Of a stretch of DNA of 64,000 bases, positions 34,601 to 46,210 are shown in pieces. Origin of the DNA: Rhabditophanes sp. KR3021 (lineage: Eukaryota; Nematoda; Chromadorea; Rhabditida; Alloionematidae). The DNA lies in NCBI GenBank assembly GCA_963281155.1, contig CAUJLY010000002.1, forward strand, positions 2,232,001 to 2,296,000, written 5' to 3'. Positions within the stretch are counted from its first letter, which is position 1; every line of letters begins with the position of its first letter. Below the pieces are notes generated by a model. The model searched no databases, was not told the origin of the DNA, and was given only the letters and a program-made list of their open reading frames with translations. Made by a program: the position numbers and the translations under genes.

Positions 34601-36692
34601 CAAGTCCTTTCCATGTAAAGTATTGCAGCAAGTTCCATTGTCTAAATAAAATGAGAGTTAAGATAAATACATTCAATTACCTTTATATTTACTTATCAAT
34701 GAAGACTCAGTCGGAGCAGCCGACTTTAAATTACTTTGCAAAAATCATTCCTACGAAGAACTTATTTTCAGTGTCATTAATGACAGCATTTTTTGAAATA
34801 TTGGCTTTCAATTAGGATGATGAATAATGTGCACGTAATCAACTATGGTGATTGTGCCCCTTATTAATAACAGAATCCCTTTTGTCATGATAGAAAGCAT
34901 TAGAAAAGACTGGGTTGACGGTTGACTTTGAGCAATAACTTTCGCTTCTTCAATTGTTTTGGCACGATCCATAGTATGAAACATATAATAGTTAACCCAT
35001 TTGCATCTAGCATCTTTTGCCGTCATTCACATGATATGAAATGTTCTTTTGGGCGACTACTCTTTTCATTACTCGACGATCCTATAAGTGACGTCATGCT
35101 TCTCACTTCCTTCTTGATGGGAGTATAGACGATACCACTACCTTTTTATCAAGTATCTGACTGAACCCCGTTTTCCTATTTTTTTATTCATTGAAATAAA
35201 ATGTAAGGTTTTTGAGAACCAAAATAATATTAAAAATACACAATTATTTATTTAAAATTAAATCTTGTTTAAGTAATTCGCAGTACATATGCTGTGGTAT
35301 CAATGGAAATTGCCCGAATGATGGAGTGAGCTTTATCGGTGTGAGTGGGCACCCAGAAACTTGCTCATTTGGAGCTAATACATGCCCCGATGGCTTTTCA
35401 TGTCAAAAAACAAAACTAGGAACATTTGTTTGTTGCACGATTGAGGAAGTTTCATGTAAAGAGCACGAGGTTGTTGAGGATAATGTCTGCATGCCAAAAG
35501 TAAATTTTGATGAAAAATGTGTGTCTTCAAAACAATGTCCAGACACATTTATGTGCAAAGATCAAACTTGTAAATGTGCATTAGGTTTGTCAATGATAAA
35601 TGGGCAATGCAAAACAACTTGTCCAACTGGCCAAGTGTCATCAGATGAAAAATGTTATGATATTAGGGACATAGAAGAACCCTGTGAAGTGGCTGCTCAA
35701 TGCCAGCATCAAAGTGAATGCTTTGAAGGTGTATGTTTGTGCTTAGCCCCATTGGAACATTTGAATGGCGTCTGCAAAAAGAATAAACAAGTCGTTAATA
35801 CTAAGACTTTTCCAGCATCAAGTGTTTGTCCAATCTCTGGACAACAACCTTACATTGAAAAGAAAAGCAATAAAATAAGGAATTGCACACCTGGTAAAAA
35901 TGCTTGTCCCAACAAAAATAGTTGTCAATGGTCGCCATCCGAACAAAAGAATATATGTTGCGGAAAGCAGCAAACAGTCACTGGTACATTACCATCATCG
36001 AATCCAGCTCATTTAAAATTATCGAAAAATTCTAAAGGAACAAGCAATGCTACAATGAATGTTTGTGAAAAGTCTAGTCCATATTTGGTTAATGGCGCAC
36101 CTCAGACTTGTTCAAAGGACAAAAAATGCACTGCTACTGGATTTTCGTGTATATTTAGTAAAAAGTATAAGAACTACTTTTGCTGTGCCACTCAATCACA
36201 ATCAGATGGAGGGTGTTCACAAGGTTCACCTCTTCTATTTCCTTCAACAGGAACTGCAGTACAATGCGTCCAATCAGACATCCCATCAGAACAAGCCTGC
36301 CCAGAAGGATTTGTTTGTTTAAAATCGACAAATTCTAATAATTACCAATGCTGTTCCAGTATATCAAATTATCGCTTCTCTCCCCGCAAGTTCGGATCCC
36401 CTCCTGCCATTAGTAAGTATAATAATATTATTTGGTCGTTTTATCCAATACTTTAGGTGCATGCCCAAAACATTTATTCCAAGTACAAGAAATTGTAAAT
36501 GGGCGTTTAGTAAAGAAGTGTGAACCTAGTTGTCCTCCCCATCAAATCGCCTCAATTCGCGGAGTTTGTCGAGAAATTAATTTATTCCGTGACGATCCCA
36601 TAAAGTCGGATTTTGATGATACCGTGCATATACAAACAAATGAATTAAATCCTTCGGGGTTACCACCCCATCATCGTACGAACCAAATTTAA
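28677..36692 (+). CDS. secreted Kunitz / EB / cysteine-repeat protein, 1599 aa
   Basis: Seventeen exons: 28677-28846, 28892-29337, 29387-29611, 29657-29737, 30601-30731, 30774-31238, 31279-31315, 31361-31423, 31468-31629, 31672-31968, 32011-32063, 32104-32378, 32419-33134, 33885-34064, 34200-34323, 35274-36412, 36457-36692. Their sum, 4800 nt, is one open frame. Signal peptide 1-20; EB/EGF-like Cys-rich N-terminus; five Kunitz-type domains at about 330-390, 425-518, 560-612, 670-725 and 765-825; about 14 repeats of the form CPxGxxC...CC (lustrin-like), for example TCPDGFSC...FVCCT; EB modules around 1165-1270; and a low-complexity tail. It is probably an extracellular-matrix or cuticle protease-inhibitor protein. 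Three Kunitz domains lack Cys II and Cys IV. Introns 4, 13 and 15 hold antisense elements; the others are 40-135 nt. AATAAA at about 36829. I cannot name an ortholog. Confidence 0.85.
29776..30560 (-). mobile_element. antisense intronic zinc-finger element A6 (degenerate)
   Basis: Lies in intron 4 of the Kunitz gene. Minus-strand family blocks: [34 protein letters not shown], and a C-terminus [20 protein letters not shown] with a stop at 29776, only 38 nt from the host donor. Near-identical 12-mers flank the intron: AATGGAAGGTAT at 29730 and AATTGAAGGTGT at 30593. Confidence 0.6.
33127..33144 (+). repeat. direct repeat (candidate target-site duplication), donor copy
   Basis: TTCTGATGGTTGTCCTCC spans the end of exon 13 and the donor of intron 13. 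It recurs at 33877-33894 with one change (T to A). Confidence 0.75.
33179..33180 (+). other. candidate recursive splice site (AG|GT)
   Basis: CATTTTAG|GTAATCC lies 45 nt after the intron 13 donor, next to element A7. Removing the 45-nt mini-intron would recreate a better donor (GTAATC) than the weak original (GTTGTC). Confidence 0.4.
33262..33744 (-). mobile_element. antisense intronic zinc-finger element A7 (internally deleted)
   Basis: Lies in intron 13 of the Kunitz gene. It starts at an ATG (33744), [18 protein letters not shown], has the same 40-nt N-terminal intron as A5, lacks the central finger region and ends [20 protein letters not shown] with a stop at 33262. Compare [20 protein letters not shown] in A5. 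The two copies are close relatives in different host genes. Confidence 0.65.
33877..33894 (+). repeat. direct repeat (candidate target-site duplication), acceptor copy
   Basis: TTCTGAAGGTTGTCCTCC, 17/18 identical to 33127-33144. The single T-to-A difference creates the AG used as the acceptor of intron 13. Confidence 0.75.
34480..35140 (-). mobile_element. antisense intronic element B2 (degenerate)
   Basis: Lies in intron 15 of the Kunitz gene, antisense. Broken minus-strand blocks match element B1: [17 protein letters not shown] then INKGHN (B1: [21 protein letters not shown]), an intron ending CTCATTTTATTTAG then ACAATGGAAC (B1: CTTATTTTATTTAG then ATAATGCAAC), and [14 protein letters not shown] (B1: [14 protein letters not shown]). 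Protein family unknown. Confidence 0.55.
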
Positions 36693-39027
36693 CTGTCATT
36701 ATCTTAAATTAAACATTTCTTTTTTTAAGACGCTGTATTGTAAATTTAATAATATGTAACAACATTATTAATGCTTAATAACATACTTGAAGTGCTATAT
36801 TTTTATAATGCTTTTAATAATATTTACTAATAAAAAATTCCAATTTGAGTTGTTATTCAATTTTTTAGTGATATAAAATAAAATAATAATTTTAGTTTAT
36901 GTTTGCGGATTAGTAAAAAACCTAATCTTTGCCGCAATCAAACAGTAATCATTCATATTTATACTTATTTATACATTTACCATATGTTTTTGTATTTCAA
37001 TTTTTATATTTTTTAAAAACCAATTCAAAAGACACTTTTTCATTTATACAATTGTACATGCACTTTATGGCTTCTAAATATTCGCTTTGCCAATTTGCTT
37101 TAGGCTAGGCATAGGAAGAATGAATAGAGATAAGCTAAATTGAGTTCCGTATATTTTAAGTTTATGCTAAACCACCATTAACCCTTAAATAGCATTTGTA
37201 ATATATGACATTTTAAATATATCCACAAATGTGTGGTTAAAAAATTTAATAAAAAATAATAATTTTGTGAGTGTTACTATTCATTAAAGTTTTATCAAAG
37301 TGGTATTTAGCATAGAGACACATACTCTTCAAAATATTCCCAGTACATATTACTATACTAGAAGTAAGTATATTTAAATTTAAATTGCATTAGATGTATT
37401 AAATGTATTAAAATGTATTTATTTATTTTGCTTTAATTTAAATATCATAAGTGCTCTGTATGATATGCACAACATATAAACATACAAACGTCTTTTAAAC
37501 GTCTTTCGAACGATTTTGCTGTCCCTGTTTACTATATTTATTACTACTCTTTCTTTTAATTTGATGATCAATAAGCTAAGACACATGAATAATCATATGT
37601 ACAATAACACACATAACTTGGGGAAAGGAACAAAATATACATATATAAGCAAGTTGGATATGAAGTAATATATGAAGTTATATAGACAAGATGTATATTT
37701 TTTATTCTAATTCCTATTCTTCTTATTGCTCTTATCATTAGTGACATTCTTAGTGTGATAGTGTGGATAAATCCATTTTCTCGCCCAAAGATTATTTAAG
37801 GATATTAATATATTCACATTTAATATTCGTATATCCGAATATTATTATCAGCTAGCCACTTGTTAAGTTTTCGCTATAACCCTCCTTTTTTGACGTTTTT
37901 GGACTATAAAACTTTTTGTAGCCTCATTATGGTTTACGTATTTATATATTGTATTTATGCATTTCATGGGCTTGCTGTCTTAATAATATTTTGGTAACTA
38001 TAACGATAAACATCGGCATTACTTTTTTACTAGACTGTCAAAAATGATTAGATGAAAATAGACATCTTTCAAAAAATAACTTTAAAAAATAGCTTTAAAA
38101 AATATGAAATTAAAGCGTATTTTGTTACAAAACTTATATATTAATTAAAGCTTAAAAGGAGGGAAGAAGTACGAAGTTGTGACGTAATTTCCGGTGAATA
38201 AGTATTTTTCGTAAATAAGAAATGTTATGGCTAGTAGAATAGACTAAAGTACATCCCCATTGCCATTTGCGGCAGGTTTTTTACCCCCTCAAACAAAGTT
38301 ACAAATTTCTAAATTAAACATACAAATACACATAAAATATACATACAAATAAACATAGGAATAAGCATACAAATTCGAAGACTTTTAAAGAAATCCTTAA
38401 AAGCCGTCCTAAACAAAATATTATTAACGCAATACAGCATGCCTATGCTCACGATGACGCCCAAAGCCCCACATACACGCACATCTAATATATTTCATAT
38501 ATATTTTAAACATTACTTTATACATCATTTTGTGTATCCTCTAAAAGTATCCGGAACTTATTGCTACACTTGCAATTTATTGGTATAATTAAAATTACAC
38601 CTTTAATTACACTTCTTTTATTGTACATTTTTCTTATCACCAAATTGCATAGGTAATTGAACATAAAAAAGGGATATAAATATGTGTATGTAAGAGTTTG
38701 ATTAGTCATTTGTATACTTTTTTTAATGTCAAAAAATGACATTAGGCTCTTATAATAAATACTTCTATACTGAAAATATATTCATTTGTAATAAGTAACG
38801 TACATACTCAAAACATTGTTAAATGTTATAATATATAATATATTATTTTGATTAAATTTTATCGATAGCAGCTCAATGCATAAAAATTTAACAAGCATTT
38901 ATTTTTAGATGCCCTATAGGACATAATTTTTAATCAAACTCTTGGTAAAGGCTGCTTCATACTAACTTCAATAACTAACGACGTATTTACATTATTTTAC
39001 ATATTATTTCAAGACCTATTATTTATT
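36693..39027. other. intergenic, very AT-rich
   Basis: No coding frame or RNA gene is supported. Contains the AATAAA of the Kunitz gene (about 36829) and short ACAAATA-type low-complexity runs near 38320-38370. A TTTTTAG acceptor ending at 38908 may mark the 5' UTR start of GRK2. Confidence 0.55.
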
Positions 39028-42000
39028 ATGGCGGATTTAGGTAAGGTTTAGTTTCACAAGAAAATCTCTCAATTGCTCCGCATTTAGAAGCTGTATTGGC
39101 AGATGTGTCATATCTGATGGCAATGGAGAAATCCAGATCACAGCCAGCTGCTCGTGCTAGCAAGAAAATCATGCTACCAGACCCCTCAGTTAGATCGATC
39201 ATGCAAAAATATCTCGAAAAAACGGGTGATATTCGTTTCGAAAAAATATTTTCCCAAAGAATAGGATTCCTTTTACTAAAAGGTGAGTGAGTGATTAAAA
39301 GTTCAACACATTCTCCAAATTTTCTTACATTTATCCATATAGCTGTTATAAAAATTATTATATTGCAACATTTTTAAAAGCAAAAGCAGCAAGAGTGTCA
39401 ATTATAATGAAATGTTTTCCCAATTCTGCAGTCATATAATCTTTGTCTTTAAATACATTTGTTCAAATATTAAGAGATAAGATCGTTGAAATAGAAAACT
39501 ACGTGATATACTTTTATATTTGGTAAATTGAGTATCTTGGTACATAAAAAAATTAAAAATAGAATAAGATTAAGATTAAATCAAACCTTTTGCTTTAACA
39601 ATATTATCACTGTGTTCCTTCATTTTATCTAAAGAACGTTCTTTCATATCTTCTTTGATTTGGCGTTTTGAATTAGTCTAACGCAAACATCCTTTTTTCA
39701 ATTGTTATAATTACCTTTTCATGTTCTTTAGTCCACAATTTTGACAACATACTTCTTGCTTCATTTTTTACGGCTCGTCTTTCTGCTACATAATCACTAT
39801 TTTTATTCGGATTCTTAATTTTATAAAGTCTATCTGCTTCTATTTTATTATTAATTTTTTTTAAACATTTTTCTTTAATTGGGTTCAAAATAACACCTTT
39901 GACCACCAAATTGAAAGCTTCTCTTCCCAAAATAAAACGTTCTTCATCGGCTTTCTTTTCCTTATTCCTTTGCGTCATTATGCTTTCTTCTTCTTTTGGC
40001 CATTCAAACTGAGGTTTGGATCTGGCAGATGCAACAAGTAAGCTTGTTTAATTGCGCTGCTTGATAACATTTTTATTAGCAGTCATATTTTTATATCTGT
40101 TTAACAACCACAACTCATCAACACTAGTAGCACTTCCCTCGTTTCGGCAAAGGTAACTTACAATTGAATTTTACTTCCAGTGGCATAGGTTTGAGACTTT
40201 ATGGAGATTGTTCTACAAATCGGAATTCAGTATTACATTCCTCACTACGAAAAATTAAGCAAACACACTTAAAAAGTACTTTGCCAAATTTTAAAACTAT
40301 TTTTTAAATAAGTAAGATGGCTACTTAGAATAATTAGTAGATAATGCATTACCAGTTCAGTAAGCTTTTTCTTTTCATAGTTTTTCAGGATATCCAAAAA
40401 CTTAAATACTTTCCATCATAATTATTTGTACACGTTGCATTATCTAAATAAAATAAGAGTTAAATATCGCCACGTACCTTTGAATTTATGTATTAACAAA
40501 TTTTCATTTGCAGAAGTACTTTTTACATTGCTTTCAAATAGAGTGCCCAATAAAAGTTTTTTTATCCTTAATGACATTATTTTTGAGGCATATTTCCTTA
40601 ATGAAGATAATCTGTAAGCGGTTGTGTTGGCTCCTTTATTTGTAGCAGCATCACTTCTGCTAGGGTAAAATAATTTTGCAAAATGTTGAATTGTTGGTGG
40701 AGCTTGAGCAATGATTCTAACGTCATTGAATGACTTGACACTATGAAGAACATTAAATTGATAATTGTAAGGTGGCAACGTTATGACTCCGTCATAATCC
40801 TTTATACCACGATATCATATTATTTATTGAGTATTTTCTTTGAAGTTTCTTTAAACCATCCAGTATAATCAACGGGGTTATCATCCTTTTCACGCTTCTG
40901 TCTTCTTCAGTTGAAATCTATGTTCCATTAATAAGTCTAAATACATATTTTCTTTAAAATAAAAGGCTATTTCCTTTTCAAAAGCATGCAATTTAATATA
41001 TGGTGACTTGTAGAATAGTAAATATACAGTCCCTTCATTTATGTTTCTAAGATTGTAATTTGGTATTTCAAATTGATCAGCAATTAATAATGCTTCAATA
41101 TCTTTTAAACCAACATAATATATGACGTTTTTCTGATCACCTTCCCTTTTATACCATAAACAATCCCACTGCCCTTTTCATTAAGTATCTTGTTAAATAA
41201 GGTTTTTCTATCTACTCTTTCACCATCCTCCGAAATTTTGGCGAGACTACTTGCTTTTATCATTAAAAACAGAGTAATTTGATTCAAATATGTAATATAA
41301 TCATTTGAGTATACCATCATTTTTCTCCAAACTAAATTTACTGCTATACAGTTCACACTAAAATATGATAAATTAATTATTTGATTTGACAGATTTTGCG
41401 GAAAATGTGACAGAACAAGCTTGTCCTCAAATAAAATTTTACGAAGCCATCAAAGAATACGAAAAGATGGAAACTGTTGAGGAAAGACTTATCAAAGCAA
41501 GAGAGATATATGATCACAATATTATGGTTGAAATGTTAGCTCACTCCCACAATTATTCAAAAGAGTCTTTACAAATTGTGCAGAAAAATCTTATGAAAGG
41601 AACTGGACCACCTGATCTGTTTCAACCTTATGTTGTAGAAATTAGCGATCAACTTAAATCTGACGTGTTTCCCAAATTTCTTGAATCAGAAAAGTTTACT
41701 CGTTTTTGCCAATGGAAAAATCTCGAACTTAACATGCAATTGTCGATGAATGATTTTTCGGTTCACAGAATTATCGGCCGGGGGGGTACGTTTATATTTA
41801 TTAATATTTAAATCCTATTATTACACATGTCTCATTCCTTTTATTATACAATCTTCCTTCCCTTCAATATTAATTGCCAATTCATTTCCAGGGTTTGGCG
41901 AAGTTTACGGTTGCAGAAAAGCAGATACAGGTGACACTTTTATCAAATTAAAAAATAAGATAAAAATATAGGTATTTAAATTATCGAGTCAATTATTCTT

Positions 42001-44327
42001 CGGTGGTTGTCTTGGAAAATTAACTTGGCAACTTCATCTTTTCTTTCTGGAAATATTTGAGAGACGATGTTAAAAGAAGGCTTGGCCGAATCAGAATAAG
42101 TGGTTTCATTTATAAAGTAGTTTAACAAAATATTCTCGACATTTACCACACTCAATGCATTTAAATTCTATTTCTTCTTTGAACACTGTTCCTTAAATTC
42201 AAAATAAGCGGGCTTCTCAATTGTACCCTTAAGACCACTATCGAGAATCTTTTATATAAAAAGTATGATCTCGTTTCTTCAACTCGGTAAAAGGTGATAA
42301 TATTAGAACATTAGGTCAGTATTTACTTTACTTTGTTATCTTAATTTCTGAGCAAAAAATATAGTTAACAAGTAATTTTGAACTGATACATGCTCAACCA
42401 ATTGTTAAACACAATTTCTTCTTAGAATAACGTATTGTGGCTTTTTGTAGGGAATATTCATATTTTGAATAAGCAAAGAACAGACCACATCTAATATAAG
42501 CCAAAGTAGAGTAAAAATCTTTCTCAATAACGCGACTCCCCAACACCTGTTGAAGCGATTATTTTCGGAACCTTCTCTGATAAGATTAAATATTTATTAC
42601 ACGAATCAAAGTATTAAAAAAAGACTCAACAATTCTTGGATTGATATTAATTGTCAACCGGTTTAGGAAAAATGTATGCGATGAAATGTTTGGACAAAAA
42701 AAGGATCAAAATGAAGACTGGTGAAACTTTAGCTTTAAATGAACGAATTATGCTTTCACTAGTCTCAACCGGCCAAGATTGCCCCTTCATCGTGTGTATG
42801 ACTTATGCTTTCCAAACGTCAGACAAACTTTGTTTTATTCTCGATCTAATGAATGGCGGGGACTTACATTACCATCTCTCACAGCACGGAGTCTTCTCAG
42901 AACAAGATGTACTTTTTTATGCTGCCGAAGTTCTGCTTGGCTTAGAGCACATGCATAATAGAAGTGTTGTGTACAGAGATTTAAAACCCAGCAACGTACT
43001 TTTAGATGTTTCCGGTCACGTCAAGATTTCTGATTTGGGATTGGCCTGCGACTTTTCCAAAAAGAAACCTCATGCTAGTGTGTAAGTGCATATAAATGTT
43101 TTATTGTATATTGAATTCAAACCTTTTTAGAGGAACTCTAGGCTACATGTCGCCCGAGGTACTTGCAAAGGGTATGGGATATGACAGTTGCGCCGATTGG
43201 TTCTCCTATGGGTGTATGTTATACAAACTTTTGAAAGGACATTCTCCCTTCCGTCAATTACAAAAAAATCCGACTAAAAATGATAAAGCAGAAATTGCCG
43301 CGATTACCTTGACAACTGATATTGTTTTGGAAGATCAGGGAATGAGTCCCGATTGCAAAGATTTAATTGAGGCACTGTTGAAAAAGGATGTTTCTGACAG
43401 AATAGGATGTAAAGGTCGTGGTGCAAACGAACTAAGAGAGCATTCATTCTTTAAAGGAGTAGACTGGCAGCTTGTTTACTTGCGTAGAATGCCACCCCCT
43501 CTAATTCCACCCCGTGGCGAAGTAAATGCAGCCGATGCTTTCGGTATGTTTTTTATTACATATTCACACTGCCAAACATTTTTAAATTAAATTAAATATT
43601 CTTGATGTGAAAATCCGTAATTGTTTATGCTATTTATGTCTAATTTGTCTTTACAGATATTGGTGGATTCGACGGAGAAGAAACAAAAGGCGTTAAACTG
43701 GAAGCTTCGGATTCAGAACTGTACAAGAACTTCAACATCATCATCAGCGAAAGATGGCAAACTGAGATTGCAGAAACAGTGTTTGACGTTGTAAATCAGG
43801 ATGCTGATAAATCTGAAACGAAAAAGAAGTCCAAACAGAAAACTAAGATGTCTGCCGACGAAAAGGATTCCGACGTAATTATCCACGGATACATCAAAAA
43901 ACTTGGTGGTCCGTTTACTTCTGCGTGGTCAACAAAGTATGGCAAGCTTTATCCTTCTCGTTTAGAGTTACACCCAGAATCATTAAATGGGAAGCCTGAG
44001 CTAGTTTTCATGGACCAAATTGAAGAATTAGTAACATCACTCCAGACAATTAAAGGTGAAAGTTGTATTGTAATCAAATTAAAAGAAGGTTTCAAAGAAA
44101 CCAAAGTTATTCTAACAAATCAAGATGAAATATCTCTAAATGAATGGTTGACAGGCTTATCTACAGCTCACCTGGTTTCCAAAGAATTACTAAGAAGAAT
44201 GGGAAGAAAAGCCATCAAAATTTATGGTGTTAATCACGATCCAATGCTCCAAGAATCGCAAGAAAGACCGGCATCAATTACCCGTGCTTATCTTAATCGG
44301 GCAACTTCTGTTGATTCCGGAATATAA
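39028..44327 (+). CDS. grk-2: G protein-coupled receptor kinase 2 (beta-adrenergic receptor kinase family)
   Basis: Seven exons: 39028-39040, 39088-39282, 41393-41785, 41892-41930, 42667-43081, 43131-43543 and 43657-44327, giving 712 aa. The N-terminus [20 protein letters not shown] matches animal GRK2/3. An RGS-homology domain spans about 54-175. The kinase domain (about 190-455) has [33 protein letters not shown], the GRK-type DLG, and [15 protein letters not shown]. The AGC C-tail is followed by a PH domain (about 560-655; [19 protein letters not shown]) that binds G-beta-gamma and PIP2. The enzyme phosphorylates active GPCRs at the plasma membrane, causing desensitisation. The first exon codes only MADL plus one base. 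Intron 2 (2110 nt) and intron 4 (736 nt) hold antisense elements B1 and A8. Confidence 0.95.
39576..41356 (-). mobile_element. antisense intronic element B1, intron-bearing coding element
   Basis: Lies in GRK2 intron 2, antisense. Long minus-strand coding stretches remain: [14 protein letters not shown]...[15 protein letters not shown]; after a frameshift [19 protein letters not shown] and [18 protein letters not shown]; then a 112-codon open frame with [20 protein letters not shown]; a 36-nt intron; and a final basic part ([35 protein letters not shown]) with a 37-nt intron and a stop at 39576. Canonical GT-AG introns inside mean it was not copied through mRNA. I do not recognise the protein. 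A second copy is B2. Confidence 0.5.
41971..41972 (+). other. candidate recursive splice site (AG|GT) in GRK2 intron 4
   Basis: AAATATAG|GTATTT lies 41 nt after the exon 4 donor and 4 nt from the stop codon of element A8. The 41-nt segment is the size of an ordinary intron in this genome. Confidence 0.35.
41976..42300 (-). mobile_element. antisense intronic zinc-finger element A8 (C-terminal fragment)
   Basis: Lies in GRK2 intron 4. The minus strand reads [20 protein letters not shown], then [20 protein letters not shown] and LI, closely matching A3 in the dex-1-like gene (KPTYDIIIQMLPERKNQMAQ, LI). The stop at 41976 is 45 nt from the host donor. Confidence 0.58.
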
Positions 44328-46210
44328 TGTCAAGAATAATTTGTATTAACCACATTTCTATATTTTTTGCATAAATTTGCGTCAATTAATAATAAATTAG
44401 CAAAAATTAAATCATCATTCGATTTTAATATTCACAAGGTTGAGCATATCATAAAAAATGTCCAGAGATGAATTTAAACAGTTTTTAATATTACAAATTG
44501 AATACAAAGTTAAAAAAATAATTCGGTTAATATATAACTTTAAATCCCTCTTTAATGGTAGTAAACACAATAAAAGACATTGCTACATGAATAATTGAAT
44601 GGACATTATATAAACATTTTTTGAAATTCATAGAACTTGAAAATAGTACCACACTGAACATTTAAATGGCAAATACATATCTCCATTTGTTTTGTAAATA
44701 TGAATATCTAAACAGTGCGGAATATGTTTGTTTAAGAGCAGGAGAACAAATTCATGGACAATGGCGCAGACGTTTTAAAAGGGCAGAAAATGATTTAACA
44801 AGATGTGTTCATTCAATTTTGAATACATTTGCACCAAATATATTGTCTTGAGACATTATTGCAAAATAGCATTTGATTATTTCTCAGCAAATATTACTTT
44901 TGGGAGTTTTAAAGAAGTTAATTTTACCAAAATATAAATAAAATCAAACATTCTTGGTTTAATAACATAATTTCTTGAGATTCAGTTGCAGCAAAGCCAC
45001 TATTGGAAACAAAAGTCAATGTTATAAAATCAGCTATTATAAAAGAGTTGTATATTATGTAATTCTGAAAACCAAATATTAATTAAGCTTCTTTTCCACT
45101 TACGTCAAAAGATTCTTTAATTCGTTTCATACTTGTCTCCCAAAAGCTTTCAAAAGAATTGCTAAGAGAAATGCCACAGGTTTTGATTTTGATACTCTAA
45201 CTTTAAACGCATACTTGAAAACAGATTTCTTAAAAATGATACAAAATCAAATTACAAATCATATCAAATGTGGAATACTGTAGAAACATTTAAAAATTCA
45301 TATTTATTTTTTAATAGAACAAATTCTTGATTTAACATTTACAAATTAGCTGATGCTTGCACATGCTTATATAATCACTATATTTGACAGCCCACTAATT
45401 TTTTAAAAGAAAAGTATGATCACTAATATATTCTTATTTTGTTAGACCAAATGTGTGCGTAAATCTATCAAATTCAATTTTTTAGACTTGCCGAGACCTG
45501 CTATTTGGTCTTATTTTGTTTACTTTTAGACTGTTGGATCTGGCTTTTTTTGAACATTACATGGCTGATGGCATTCTATTTACTTTGAATAATACAGTTT
45601 TATTGTAATTTTTTATAAAAAACATCTTTGTATAGGGCATAACAATTCACGTAAAAAATCTATATAGAATTTGTAACCAATTATTGAGTTTAAAAGAACT
45701 GTTAAGATTGTTTTTTTGATATCCTCAACTATAGAATCGGATTAAACGCAAATATAAAATTTATCGAAAGCTTGAACTTTGAACGTCTTTTTTGAGCTCC
45801 AATACATTTTTAACAACTGAAAATACCATTGTATTTTCGTTTAAAGTTTCTACAAAAAGTATCTGATATATTTTTTATATTCTTTAACCCCCACCGTACG
45901 AGTCATTTAAAAAAACAATAAAACTTACTGCTATAAATGATCAATAAAGGATGGCAGGCATCTTTTTGGATAACCTATCTGACTTACTTATCTTATTTTT
46001 AAAATAAATACCCTTAATTACATTGTGTATTTATTGCACTTACAAAAGTATTTATGCAATTGAATATGAAAAAAGCGGCCTAGTAGTTTAAACAATATTA
46101 ACAAATTGAATCAATAAAAAAAATTTACTCGACTTTAAGAAATTAATGACAAATAAATAACAGTTTTTAAAATTTGAAAGATTAGAAGCTAGAATATTTT
46201 CCTCAACATA
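44328..46210. other. intergenic between convergent GRK2 and SPT5 genes
   Basis: AT-rich, carrying the 3' ends of two converging genes; AATAAA for GRK2 at about 44389. One small ORF (44666-44851) is described separately. Nothing else is seen. Confidence 0.55.
44666..44851 (+). CDS. small ORF, 61 aa, uncertain
   Basis: ATG to TGA, 61 aa: MANTYLHLFCKYEYLNSAEY and a basic stretch GQWRRRFKRAENDLTRC. Composition is somewhat more coding-like than the flanks. No signal peptide, domain or splice evidence. It could be a small gene, an exon fragment or chance. Confidence 0.25.
   Translation: MANTYLHLFCKYEYLNSAEYVCLRAGEQIHGQWRRRFKRAENDLTRCVHSILNTFAPNILS

Noticed and set aside
34462..34815. 117-codon plus-strand ORF in Kunitz intron 15
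   Set aside because: The conserved coding signal (shared with B1) is on the minus strand. The plus ORF lacks splice partners and family features.
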